This document shows, piece after piece, positions 16,651 through 24,146 of a DNA stretch of 32,274 nt; position 1 is the stretch's first letter, and each line of letters begins with the position of its first letter. Made by a program: the position numbers and the translations under genes. The notes under the pieces are model-generated. The model worked only from the letters and a program-made list of their open reading frames with translations, had not been told where the DNA came from and searched no databases. The stretch comes from Acidimicrobiaceae bacterium (GTDB taxonomy: Bacteria > Actinomycetota > Acidimicrobiia > Acidimicrobiales > Aldehydirespiratoraceae). The DNA lies in contig VXWX01000066.1 in NCBI GenBank assembly GCA_009835735.1, forward strand, positions 1 to 32,274, given 5' to 3'.

Positions 16651-17502
16651 ATGGCCACTCAAATTGCCCTGGTCAACCGATTCCGGGACCGGCTCGGCGA
16701 GTTGGTGGCCGACACCGGCCAATCACGATCAGACTTCGCCGCGGTGGCCGGCATCGACCGGTCCACGCTCTCGCAGCTGCTGTCAAGCCGCAACCGTCGC
16801 CTTCCCAGGGTGGAGACTCTGGCGGCCATTGCCGAGTCGTCGGGGGTCTCGGTGGACTGGCTGCTCGGCCTGTCCCACGGCGGCCCATCACGCGCCGACA
16901 TCGTCCATGAGGAGTTCGCGTTGAACCTGGACGAACTGAGCCCGTTCGATGAGGCGTTGATCGGATGGCACGAGCAGTCGGCCGGTTCGAAGGTTCGCAC
17001 CCTGCCCGCTTCGCTGCCCGATCTGCTCAAGACGGAGGCAGTGATCCGTTACGAGGTTCAGCGCTACGCCACAGTCAGGCCCGAGCAGCGCATCGAGACG
17101 GCCACCGCGCCGCTGGAACTGGTCCGGGCGGCGGGCAGCGACCTGGAGTGCTGCAACTCCATCCAGGCCATCGAGGGCTTCGCCAGGGGCTGGGACGTCT
17201 GGGGATCGCTCGAGCACTGGCACCGAGTGGCGCAGCTCGACCGCATGATCGAGCTGTGCGAGGAGCTGTATCCGACGTTCCGCTGGTTTCTCTACGACGG
17301 CCGGCAGCGCTACACGACTGCCGTCACCGTCTTCGGCCTGGACCGGGCCGTGCTGTACCTCGGCCAGATGCATCTCGTGCTCAACAACCGCAACCATGTA
17401 ATGACCTTCGTCAGGCACTTCGACGACTTGATCCGGGTGTCGGTTGTGCAGCCGCCGGGTGTCCCCAACCTGCTGCGCAAGCTCCGATCCGAGATTACCT
17501 GA
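16651..17502 (+). CDS. XRE-type helix-turn-helix transcriptional regulator
   Basis: The 283-residue protein starts with a clear XRE DNA-binding domain (about 8-75): FRDRLGELVADTGQSRSDFA, AGIDRSTLSQLLSSRNRRLP and TLAAIAESSGVSVDWLLGLS. The remaining 200 residues form an unrecognised region rich in aromatic and acidic residues (GWDVWGSLEHWHRVAQLDRM, LYPTFRWFLYDGRQRYTTAV, LYLGQMHLVLNNRNH), possibly an effector-binding or dimerisation domain. The ATG is supported by the start of the HTH fold and by the TAGTAT box; no Shine-Dalgarno site is seen. It lies divergent to the desaturase gene and 27 bases ahead of the crotonase gene. Control of lipid genes is a reasonable guess, not shown. Confidence 0.88.
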   Translation: MATQIALVNRFRDRLGELVADTGQSRSDFAAVAGIDRSTLSQLLSSRNRRLPRVETLAAIAESSGVSVDWLLGLSHGGPSRADIVHEEFALNLDELSPFDEALIGWHEQSAGSKVRTLPASLPDLLKTEAVIRYEVQRYATVRPEQRIETATAPLELVRAAGSDLECCNSIQAIEGFARGWDVWGSLEHWHRVAQLDRMIELCEELYPTFRWFLYDGRQRYTTAVTVFGLDRAVLYLGQMHLVLNNRNHVMTFVRHFDDLIRVSVVQPPGVPNLLRKLRSEIT

Positions 17503-17515
17503 GAGGCCGCGCCGG

Positions 17516-17521
17516 TAGGAT
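17516..17521 (+). promoter_or_regulatory. Putative leaderless -10 box (TAGGAT) of the crotonase gene
   Basis: TAGGAT ends eight bases before the GTG at 17530, and no ribosome-binding site precedes that GTG. This matches the leaderless arrangement seen at other TAGGNT sites here. Confidence 0.45.
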
Positions 17522-17529
17522 TCGCAGTC

Positions 17530-18378
17530 GTGAACGCCCCTGATCGCACCGTTTCGTTCGAGCCGGAGCGGTTCGAGACGATCCGGGTCGACATCTCCGA
17601 TCACGTCTGCCGCGTCACCCTCGACCGACCCGAAGTGCTGAACGCCTTCAACGATCAGATGCGCCAGGAGATCCGATCCACCTGGCGGGCGCTGCGCGCC
17701 ATGGACGAGGCAAGGGTCGTCGTGGTGACCGCCACCGGCGACAAGGCCTTCTGCGTGGGCGTCGACCGCTCCGACCCGCTGGTGGCCCTCGAGGGCACGG
17801 GCGGCAAGCTCTACGGCACCTCGAACAACTACATGTACGACGATCCCGGCGACGACATCGGCCCCAAGGCGTGCGACCTGTGGAAGCCGGTGATCACTGC
17901 GGTCAACGGCATCTGCTGCGCCGGTGCGTTTTACCTCGTGGCCGAGTCCGACATCATCATCGCCGCGGAGGACGCCACCTTCTTCGACCCCCACGTGACC
18001 TACGGGATGGCCGCGGTGTACGAGCCGATGAAGCTGGTGCCGCGGATGCCGCTGGGCGAGGTCCTACGGCTAGCTCTGGTCGGAAACCACGAACGCATGA
18101 CCGCGCCGACCGCACAACGGATCGGGCTGGTGTCGGAGGTGGTGCCTCTCGCCGAGCTGCAGGACGCCGCCGACCGGCTGGCGAAGATCATCGCCTCGCA
18201 GCCGCCCGACGCCGTGCAGGGCACGCTCCGCGCCATCTGGGCCGCCAGCGACATGGGCCGTCTCGATGCGCTGGCGATGGCCCCGTCGATCCTCACTGCC
18301 GGAACCAGCGTCGACGCGCTGGCCGAGGGCCAAGCCACCTTCTCGGAGGGCAAGCGAATCAAGCCGCGCCTCAGGTGA
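17530..18378 (+). CDS. Crotonase (enoyl-CoA hydratase/isomerase) family protein, catalytic Glu pair absent
   Basis: The 282-residue protein has the crotonase fold signatures: VTLDRPEVLNAFND, the first oxyanion-hole strand TGDKAFCVGVDRSD, and the second region NGICCAGAFYLVAESDI. Where classical hydratases carry Glu144 (GGG-x-E) and Glu164 (PE), this protein has Tyr135 and His155 (FFDPHVTYGM). The usual GGG is AGA. Simple enoyl-CoA hydration by the textbook mechanism is therefore doubtful; other crotonases (dehalogenases, hydrolases, decarboxylases, isomerases) use other residues. The GTG start is supported by a TAGGAT box eight bases upstream. Downstream are two VOC proteins and a SnoaL-like protein, after a 77-base gap with its own TAGGTT box. 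Family certain, reaction unknown. Confidence 0.88.
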   Translation: MNAPDRTVSFEPERFETIRVDISDHVCRVTLDRPEVLNAFNDQMRQEIRSTWRALRAMDEARVVVVTATGDKAFCVGVDRSDPLVALEGTGGKLYGTSNNYMYDDPGDDIGPKACDLWKPVITAVNGICCAGAFYLVAESDIIIAAEDATFFDPHVTYGMAAVYEPMKLVPRMPLGEVLRLALVGNHERMTAPTAQRIGLVSEVVPLAELQDAADRLAKIIASQPPDAVQGTLRAIWAASDMGRLDALAMAPSILTAGTSVDALAEGQATFSEGKRIKPRLR

Positions 18379-18410
18379 TGCTCGACTTATTCAGGTCGAT
18401 ACGCCACTGC

Positions 18411-18416
18411 TAGGTT
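18411..18416 (+). promoter_or_regulatory. Putative -10 box (TAGGTT) of the VOC-VOC-SnoaL run
   Basis: TAGGTT lies 39 bases before the GTG at 18456. Transcription from about 18423 would give a leader of about 32 bases containing the GGGAG ribosome-binding site. A -35 box is not convincing. Confidence 0.4.
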
Positions 18417-18455
18417 GAACTCGCCCGCTGATGCCGCCGGCCCTGGGAGCGCACC

Positions 18456-18953
18456 GTGACCGAGCCCTACCCGAACACGCTCATTTTCGTCGACATACCC
18501 ACCGACGAACCCGACAGAGCCGAGCAGTTCTACAACGAGGTCTTCGGCTGGAAGATCAACCCGCGCCCGGCCGGGTCGTTCTACCAAATGGTGCCCGGCC
18601 AGAACTTCAAGCTCCCCGACGGCACCCAGGGTCCCACCGGCAACCTGCACCTGGGCATCACCAACGTCGCCAACCGCCGGCCCCACCCCACCGACGAGGG
18701 TCTCGAGCCCCGGCACCTCTGCCGCGACGGGCACTCCATACGCCTCTGGATCCTCGTGTCGCCCGACGACGACATGGACTCCATTTCCGACCGGGCTGTG
18801 GCCCGCGGCGCCACCGACCTGTGGCGTCACCACTATTTCGGGGAGTTCAACGGCTACAACAACGCCTTCACGGATCCGTGGGGCAACACCCTGGTGCTGT
18901 GGACTTACGGCAGCGACGAGCCCGACATCCCCGAAGGATGGACCCAGGAGTAA
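18456..18953 (+). CDS. VOC (glyoxalase/bleomycin-resistance-like) family protein
   Basis: The 165-residue protein shows VOC features: an N-terminal strand and helix LIFVDIPTDEPDRAEQFYNEVFGWKI (residues 8-33), a middle segment with LHLGITNVANR, and a C-terminal half ending in NNAFTDPWGNTLVLW, the typical DP-x-GN edge. VOC proteins bind a divalent metal in a barrel made from paired beta-alpha-beta-beta-beta units; reactions range from glyoxalase to dioxygenase and epimerase. The GTG start has GGGAG six bases upstream. It is the first gene of a tight group: the next VOC gene starts seven bases after its stop. Substrate unknown. Confidence 0.83.
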   Translation: MTEPYPNTLIFVDIPTDEPDRAEQFYNEVFGWKINPRPAGSFYQMVPGQNFKLPDGTQGPTGNLHLGITNVANRRPHPTDEGLEPRHLCRDGHSIRLWILVSPDDDMDSISDRAVARGATDLWRHHYFGEFNGYNNAFTDPWGNTLVLWTYGSDEPDIPEGWTQE

Positions 18954-18959
18954 CCGGAC

Positions 18960-19430
18960 ATGGCCGACACATACACAGTTCATCCGCCCCACGCCCGCTG
19001 GACCCATGTGGCCCTCCGGGTCACCGACATCGACGCCAGCATCAACTGGTACACCACTCACACGCCGCTCAAGCTGCTGGACAAACGGGAGGACGCCGAC
19101 GGCTACGGCGCGTGGCTCGGACACGACGACTCCCCCGACAAGCCCTTCATCCTGGTGCTGGCCCAGTTCTTCCCCGAGTCCGACCCGTTCAAGGACGCCC
19201 CCATCGCCACGCTGGCACCCTTCGCCCATCTGGGCGTGGAGGTGACCAGCCGGGAGGAGCTCGACGCCGCCGCTGAGCAAGCCCGAGCCGAGGGGTGCCT
19301 GGCCATGCCTCCCACCGATATGCCCGCACCCATCGGGTACATCTGCATGATCAGCGATCCCGACGGCAACATGATCGAGCTCAGCTACGACCAGGGCGTC
19401 TACGCGCACGCCCAGAAGGTGATGCGCTGA
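18960..19430 (+). CDS. VOC family protein, second of a tandem pair
   Basis: The 156-residue protein begins with WTHVALRVTDIDASINWYTT, a classic VOC first strand and helix with a metal-ligand His, and ends with FAHLGVEVTSREELDAAAEQ followed by ICMISDPDGNMIELSYDQ, in which His and Glu are likely metal ligands. It resembles lactoylglutathione lyase-like proteins more than its upstream neighbour does. AGGAG lies nine bases before the ATG within the end of the preceding gene. The TGA overlaps the proposed CTG start of the SnoaL-like gene. The two VOC genes differ enough that recent duplication is unlikely. Reaction not known. Confidence 0.85.
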   Translation: MADTYTVHPPHARWTHVALRVTDIDASINWYTTHTPLKLLDKREDADGYGAWLGHDDSPDKPFILVLAQFFPESDPFKDAPIATLAPFAHLGVEVTSREELDAAAEQARAEGCLAMPPTDMPAPIGYICMISDPDGNMIELSYDQGVYAHAQKVMR

Positions 19431-19837
19431 GCGCCTCCGACCCGGCGAGCGACGCCATCGGAGCGACCCGGGCCGTCGCGGCGTCGTATCTGGCTTCGTT
19501 CGCCTCGGGCGACCCTGAGGCGGTGGCTGCGCATGTGAGCGACGATTTCTCCAACGTGCACACCAGCGCGCTGGGATCGCCGAGCCAGGGCAAGGCGACC
19601 TACCTGGAGCGTCTGGCCGACTTCCTGGCCACATTCTCGGGTCTGACCTACCAGGCCGTTGACATCGTGGTCGAGGGAGACCGGGCGGCCGCCGCCTATG
19701 TGATGCGGGCCGAAGTGGACGGCACCCCGATCGAGATCGGTGGCGTGATGCGGCTGACGATCCGGGACGGGCTGATCGAGCGACGGGTCGACTACTTCGA
19801 CAGCCTGACCTTCCTGCGCCAGACCAGCCAGGCCTGA
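19427..19837 (+). CDS. SnoaL-like (NTF2-fold) protein, probable CTG start
   Basis: The 136-residue product fits the SnoaL/ketosteroid-isomerase-like fold: an N-terminal helix VAASYLASFASGDPEAVAAHVS, then SDDFSNVHTS, GKATYLERLADFLATFSGLTYQ, and strands VVEGDRAAAAYVMRA and GGVMRLTIRDGLIERRVDYFD. No ATG, GTG or TTG occurs in frame before this conserved region, apart from a GTG that would remove the first helix. CTG at 19427 sits in a CTGA overlap with the previous stop, and AAGGTGA lies upstream at good distance. Other gene pairs in the window use ATGA or GTGA overlaps, which supports CTG here. SnoaL-like proteins include small-molecule isomerases, cyclases and hydrolases. Function unknown. Confidence 0.72.
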   Translation: MSASDPASDAIGATRAVAASYLASFASGDPEAVAAHVSDDFSNVHTSALGSPSQGKATYLERLADFLATFSGLTYQAVDIVVEGDRAAAAYVMRAEVDGTPIEIGGVMRLTIRDGLIERRVDYFDSLTFLRQTSQA

Positions 19838-19911
19838 CCGCCCGCCCGGTCGCCCCCCAGCAGTTACGTTTGTCACACTTGTTCGCGCCGCTCACGGGTA
19901 GCTCGCGCCCT

Positions 19912-19917
19912 TAGGCT
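19912..19917 (+). promoter_or_regulatory. Putative leaderless -10 box (TAGGCT) of the M1 peptidase gene
   Basis: TAGGCT ends exactly seven bases before the ATG at 19925, which has no ribosome-binding site. This is the expected geometry for a leaderless actinobacterial transcript. Confidence 0.5.
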
Positions 19918-19924
19918 GCCCGCC

Positions 19925-21481
19925 ATGCGCCGCCGTCACTGGCCGATCATTGCAGCGGTTGCGCTTCTTGCGGCAGCCTGCGGCGGTACGGCCAGCGACG
20001 AGTCTCCCGATACCGCATCGCCTACTTCGCTCGCGGCCACGACAACCAGCACGACCGCCACGACAACCAGCACAACCACCACGACTACATCGACGACCAC
20101 CACCGCGCCAACAACCACCACGACCACAACCACCACCGCCCCGACCACAACCACAACCACCACGACGACGGTGCCGCCAACCGAGGCGGAGGGGCTGGGA
20201 GACAGCTTCTACCCGTTCCTGGGCAACAGCGGATACGACGCCCTCCACTACGAGATCGACCTCGATGTCGACCCGGCGGCCAACACCATCTCGGCGCTGA
20301 CATCGATCACCGCTCAGGCCACCGAGGACCTCGAGGCGTTCAACCTGGACCTGTTGGGTCTGGAGGTCCACTCCGTGGCCGTCGACGGCGTCCAGGCCGA
20401 GTTCTGGAGATCGGGCCACGAACTGACCATCCAGCCCGAGAGCCCGCTCGCAGCCAGCTCGCAGTTCGAAGTAGCCGTCTCCTATTCGGGCTCGCCCGAG
20501 GCACTCGACGATCCCGGAGTGCCGTTCGCCAAGATGGGCTGGCTCCACCGGGACGGGGTGATCTACACGCTGGGCGAGCCGTCGGGATCAATGACGTGGT
20601 TCCCATCCAACAACCACCCCACCGACAAGGCCACCTACGAGATCCAGATCACCGTGCCGGAAGGTGTCATCGCCGCCTCGAACGGTCTCCTGGTCGATGA
20701 GTCCGCCACCGACGGGCAGACCGCCTACACGTGGCGAATGGACGACCCCATGGCCAGCTACTTGGCCGCCGTCTACATCGGCGACTTCGAGCGCATCGAC
20801 CACGGACCGCTCTACGACGGTGGCCCGATCATTCGCGACTACGTTCCCCGCGACGCCTCACCCGACGTGGCGCTGGCGCTGTCGGTCACGCCCGACGTGA
20901 TCGCCTTCCTGGAGGAGCGCCTCGGCCCCTACCCGTTCGACGCCTACGGCACCATCGTGATGCCGTTCCAGCTCGGGCTGGCGCTCGAGAACCAGACGCT
21001 CTCCATCCACGGGCCGGCCACCATCGGTCCGGGCATCATCGCCCACGAGGCCGCCCACCAGTGGCTGGGCAACTCCGTGTCACCCGACGACTGGAGCGAG
21101 ATCTGGGTGAACGAGGGCTTCGCCACCTACCTGCACCTCATGTTTGAGACCGAACACTTCGAAGGGGACTTCAACGACACCATGACCCAGGTGCACGCCT
21201 GGCTGTCCAGCGAGGGCATCGGGCCACCGAAGGGCATCGAGCTCCACGACCTGTTCGGCGCGACCGTCTACTACCGGGGCGCCGCAACGCTGCACGCCCT
21301 GCGCCTCCACACCAACGACGACACCTTCTACAAGATCCTGAGGACCCACTACGACCGGTCGGCCGGCGGCACCACCAACACCGACGAGTTCCTGGGGATC
21401 GTCGACGAGTTCGCCGGACCCGAGGCGGTGGACCTGGTCGAGTCGTGGCTGTACGACGAAGCGGTCCCGGCCTTTCCGTGA
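19925..21481 (+). CDS. Secreted lipoprotein M1-family metallopeptidase with polythreonine linker
   Basis: The 518-residue protein has a lipoprotein signal peptide (RRRH, then a hydrophobic core, then LLAAAC with Cys19), so it is probably anchored outside the cytoplasmic membrane. A threonine-rich linker (about 39-82) follows. The rest is an M1 aminopeptidase N-like protein: an N-terminal beta domain, LALENQTLS in place of the G-x-MEN exopeptidase motif, zinc site HEAAH at 374-378 with Glu397 in WVNEGFATY, and the catalytic Tyr in VYYRGAATLHAL. It is shorter than full M1 enzymes and lacks the long C-terminal helical domain. Its TGA overlaps the GTG of the methyltransferase gene. The peptide substrate is unknown; the exported location is well supported. 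Confidence 0.92.
   Translation: MRRRHWPIIAAVALLAAACGGTASDESPDTASPTSLAATTTSTTATTTSTTTTTTSTTTTAPTTTTTTTTTAPTTTTTTTTTVPPTEAEGLGDSFYPFLGNSGYDALHYEIDLDVDPAANTISALTSITAQATEDLEAFNLDLLGLEVHSVAVDGVQAEFWRSGHELTIQPESPLAASSQFEVAVSYSGSPEALDDPGVPFAKMGWLHRDGVIYTLGEPSGSMTWFPSNNHPTDKATYEIQITVPEGVIAASNGLLVDESATDGQTAYTWRMDDPMASYLAAVYIGDFERIDHGPLYDGGPIIRDYVPRDASPDVALALSVTPDVIAFLEERLGPYPFDAYGTIVMPFQLGLALENQTLSIHGPATIGPGIIAHEAAHQWLGNSVSPDDWSEIWVNEGFATYLHLMFETEHFEGDFNDTMTQVHAWLSSEGIGPPKGIELHDLFGATVYYRGAATLHALRLHTNDDTFYKILRTHYDRSAGGTTNTDEFLGIVDEFAGPEAVDLVESWLYDEAVPAFP
20039..20170 (+). repeat. Low-complexity threonine-codon repeat (linker)
   Basis: Forty-four codons, almost all ACN (Thr) with a few Ser, Ala and Pro, encode residues 39-82 of the M1 peptidase. 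The coding strand is built from repeated ACA, ACC and ACG triplets and contains two near-identical blocks of nine threonines separated by Ala-Pro. Such a tract can change length by slippage, and the peptide is a likely site for O-glycosylation. Confidence 0.85.
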
Positions 21482-22287
21482 CGGGCACTGAGCGCTACAC
21501 CCACGGCTACCACGAGGTCATCCTCGAGTTCTACCGGCGGCGGACCGCCGAGGTGTGCGCAGCCTTCCTGCTGCCCCGCCTTCAGCCCGACGCCACGGTG
21601 CTCGACATGGGATGCGGTCCCGGCACCATCACCGTCGGGCTGGCCCGCCGGGTGGGGACGGTCGTCGGTGTGGACACTTCAGCCGAGATGATCGAGTCGG
21701 CCCGGCGCCTGGCCGCCGAGTCCGGCGTCGACAACACCAGCTTCAAGGTGGGCTCGGTCTACGAGCTGCCGTTCGGTGAGGCGAGCTTCGACGTGGTGTA
21801 CGCCCACCAGTTGATGCAGCACCTGTCCGACCCGGTCCGGGCACTGCGCGAGGCCCGGCGAGTGCTGCGGCCCGGCGGCTTGGTGGCGGTTCGCGATTCC
21901 GACTACCAGACCATGGTGCACGCCCCGGTCGAACCGGCCCTCGAGCACTGGCTCCGCCTTTACCTCGAAGTAGCCGCGGCCAACGGCGGTGAGCCCCGCG
22001 CCGGACGCTTCCTACCTGGTTGGGTGAGAGCAGCCGGCTTCACCGATCCCGTCGTCACCACCAGCACCACCACCCACGCCGACGCGGCCGGGCGCGAGCT
22101 CTGGGGAAGCATGTGGGCTGTGCGGGTGACCGACAGCGACTTCGCTCATCACGCCGTAGAGGGCGGATTCGCGATGCGAAGCGACCTGGTGGCGATCTCA
22201 GCCGCCTTCCACCGCTGGGCCGACCACCCCAGCGGCTTCTGGGCCTGGCTCAACGGCGAGGTGGTGGCGGCGAAGCCGGGCGATTAG
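21478..22287 (+). CDS. SAM-dependent methyltransferase (class I, UbiE/Methyltransf_11-like)
   Basis: The 269-residue protein has the class-I SAM-binding fold: motif I VLDMGCGPGTITVGLA (about 42-57), the acidic ribose contact VVGVDTSAEMIESA, SFKVGSVYELPFGEASFDVV and motif III-like LREARRVLRPGGLVAVRD. It acts in the cytoplasm on an unknown small molecule. The GTG at 21478 lies in a GTGA overlap with the M1 peptidase stop, so the pair is translationally coupled although one product is exported and the other is not. It converges with the LLM gene, eleven bases away. Confidence 0.9.
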   Translation: MTGTERYTHGYHEVILEFYRRRTAEVCAAFLLPRLQPDATVLDMGCGPGTITVGLARRVGTVVGVDTSAEMIESARRLAAESGVDNTSFKVGSVYELPFGEASFDVVYAHQLMQHLSDPVRALREARRVLRPGGLVAVRDSDYQTMVHAPVEPALEHWLRLYLEVAAANGGEPRAGRFLPGWVRAAGFTDPVVTTSTTTHADAAGRELWGSMWAVRVTDSDFAHHAVEGGFAMRSDLVAISAAFHRWADHPSGFWAWLNGEVVAAKPGD

Positions 22288-22298
22288 GCGCCGCCCGG

Positions 22299-23324
22299 TT
22301 AGCGGCAGTCGTCGATGACCGACGCGAAGCCGTCGATGGTCTCGGCGTAGCCCTCGACCGCCGTCGGTCGCAATACGGCGGCCAGATTGAGGCTGGCGCT
22401 GGTGAAGCCGAGGGCTGTCACCTCTCCGACCTGTTCGGGGATCTCTGAGGGCGCCCCGGCGATGGCGTAGCGGCGGATCCATTCCTCGGTGACCAGGTCG
22501 AACAGCTCCGGCGGGTCGTAGCGGTCGAGGTCGAAGTACCAGCCTGTCGCCCTGGTCAGAGCCTCATCGATGGCGGCCAGGCGATCCGGGTCAATCTCGG
22601 AAGGCCGGATGATGGCCAGGTAGTGGGCCACGTAGCGCACTACCGATCGGCGGGCCAGGTCGCCGTCGGACGACACGCACAGCGTGAGGCGCGGCGCGAT
22701 GTCGATGTCGGCGACGTCCCGGCCGGCCCGGGCCGCTCCCTCGGCCAGCCACCCGTAGTACTGGCGAGCGATCTGCGGAGTGAAGTGCCGGGCGCCCACT
22801 AGGGCGATGTCGGCCAGCTCGCCGGCCAGGCGCATCACCTGCGGGCTGCGGGTGCCCACCGAGATCGGCACCGGCGCGGCGGGTGGTCGCACGAGCCGGG
22901 CGCCGTCGATGGGGAACATTTCGCCGTCGAGCTGCACCGTCTCGCCGGCCAGAAGACCGCGGATGCCGATGATCGCCTCCCGGAGCGCCCGGACCGGCCG
23001 GGGGTAGTCGATGCGCAGGTCCTCCAAGCCGGCACCGACGCCGATGCCGAGGAACATGCGACCGCCGGACAGCTCCTGCAGGGTGGACACCGCGCCGGCC
23101 AGCATCGCCGGGTGGCGGGAGTAGGGATTGGTGACCATCGAGCCGATGCGGATCCTGCTGGTTGCTTGCGCGATCAGCCCCTGCAGCACGAAACAATCGG
23201 GCCAGAACACCACGTCGGACACGCCGAAGCGGTCGAAGCCGGCCTGCTCGCAGCGGACCGCCAACTCGACGAAGTCCTCCGAGCTCATGCCCGGACTGAT
23301 CTCAGCTTCGAGCGTGACCGTCAC
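22299..23324 (-). CDS. LLM-class oxidoreductase (F420-type luciferase-like)
   Basis: The 341-residue protein is a TIM-barrel luciferase-like enzyme: CEQAGFDRFGVSDVVFWPD, IRIGSMVTNPYSRHPAMLAG, SGGRMFLGIGVGAGLEDL and PVPISVGTRSPQVMRLAGEL. The motif set resembles F420-dependent reductases such as Mer-type proteins more than FMN luciferases, but cofactor use is inferred. I chose the GTG at 23324, followed by TVTLEAEISPGMS, because the longer open frame runs across the divergent dehydrogenase gene; the site has only a weak GGA upstream. It is divergent from the short-chain dehydrogenase by 82 bases, with an A/T patch between. Substrate unknown. Confidence 0.85.
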   Translation of the reverse strand: MTVTLEAEISPGMSSEDFVELAVRCEQAGFDRFGVSDVVFWPDCFVLQGLIAQATSRIRIGSMVTNPYSRHPAMLAGAVSTLQELSGGRMFLGIGVGAGLEDLRIDYPRPVRALREAIIGIRGLLAGETVQLDGEMFPIDGARLVRPPAAPVPISVGTRSPQVMRLAGELADIALVGARHFTPQIARQYYGWLAEGAARAGRDVADIDIAPRLTLCVSSDGDLARRSVVRYVAHYLAIIRPSEIDPDRLAAIDEALTRATGWYFDLDRYDPPELFDLVTEEWIRRYAIAGAPSEIPEQVGEVTALGFTSASLNLAAVLRPTAVEGYAETIDGFASVIDDCR

Positions 23325-23366
23325 GGAGTCGTCCGGCTTCGGTTCGCTCGTCGCACGATCACCGAC

Positions 23367-23372
23367 GATAAT
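23367..23372. promoter_or_regulatory. A/T patch (GATAAT), possible promoter for the LLM/SDR divergent pair
   Basis: GATAAT is the only A/T-rich hexamer in the 82 bases between the divergent LLM and dehydrogenase genes. On the plus strand it would give a leader of about 28 bases with GGGAG before the GTG at 23407. On the minus strand the overlapping GATTAT could serve the LLM gene. No -35 boxes are clear. Confidence 0.3.
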
Positions 23373-23406
23373 CAGCGGCCGCAGGGACGACCCACCGGGA
23401 GCGATA

Positions 23407-24117
23407 GTGAAACCGACTGAGATGGACGGCCGGGTAGTGATGGTGTCGGGGGCGAACCGGGGCATCGGGGCGGCCATCGCCGGGCGGCTGGCGGCCGACG
23501 GCCACCGGCTCAGCCTCGGAGCCCGGCGACTCGACGCGCTGGCCGCCGGCGCACCGGACATCGATCCCGACCGGATCCTGCTCAACTCCTACGACGCCGT
23601 CGACTTCGATTCGGCCCGCCGCTGGGTGGACGCGACCGTTGACCGGTTCGGCCGGGTCGACGTGCTGGTCAACTGCGCCGGCATCGTCGACCGCACCGGC
23701 CTGGAGGCCATGGAGGAGGACGCGCTCGACGAGATGTGGGAAGTGAACGTGAAGGGGCCGCTGAGGCTCACCCGCCTGGCCCTGCCCCATCTGCGCCGCT
23801 CGGGCTCGGGCCGGGTGGTCAACCTGGCCTCCATGTCGGCCAAGCGGGTCAAGGGCGACGCGCTGCCCGGCTACTCCATGACCAAGTACGCGCTGCTGGC
23901 GCTGTCCCACGCCGTCCGCCAGGTCGGTTGGGACGACGGCGTCCGGGTGACCGCCCTGTGCCCCGGCCCGGTGGCCACCGACATGATGGACCCCGACGAC
24001 GAGACCATCACTCAGCCCGAAGACGTGGCCGACCTGGTGGCCACCGTCATCGAGCTGCCCAACACCGCCTCGGTGTCGGAGCTGCTGATCACCTGCCGCC
24101 TGGAAGCCTGGGCCTGA
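23407..24117 (+). CDS. Short-chain dehydrogenase/reductase (SDR)
   Basis: The 236-residue Rossmann-fold oxidoreductase has the cofactor motif SGANRGIGAAIA (TG-x3-G-x-G type), VDVLVNCAGIVD (NAG motif), Ser in NLASMSAKR and the catalytic YSMTK, followed by LCPGPVATDM. These are the features of classical SDRs that oxidise or reduce alcohols and ketones with NAD(P). The start is GTG at 23407, supported by GGGAG five bases upstream; an ATG five codons later is an alternative. It is divergent from the LLM gene and converges with the small aspartic-protease-like gene. The substrate cannot be read. Confidence 0.92.
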   Translation: MKPTEMDGRVVMVSGANRGIGAAIAGRLAADGHRLSLGARRLDALAAGAPDIDPDRILLNSYDAVDFDSARRWVDATVDRFGRVDVLVNCAGIVDRTGLEAMEEDALDEMWEVNVKGPLRLTRLALPHLRRSGSGRVVNLASMSAKRVKGDALPGYSMTKYALLALSHAVRQVGWDDGVRVTALCPGPVATDMMDPDDETITQPEDVADLVATVIELPNTASVSELLITCRLEAWA

Positions 24118-24146
24118 CCCGGCCCGCCCGGCCCCGGTTGGCCCGC

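Noticed and set aside
16309-16722. Minus-strand frame crossing the desaturase/XRE intergenic region
   Set aside because: It would overlap both real genes and the regulatory palindrome; no homology is visible.
20039-20170. Threonine-codon repeat considered as a CRISPR-like or satellite array
   Set aside because: It is in frame within a protein gene, units are single codons, and there are no spacers.
24118-24146. GC-rich gap between the SDR and retropepsin-like genes as terminator
   Set aside because: Many C and G runs but no clean stem-loop found.
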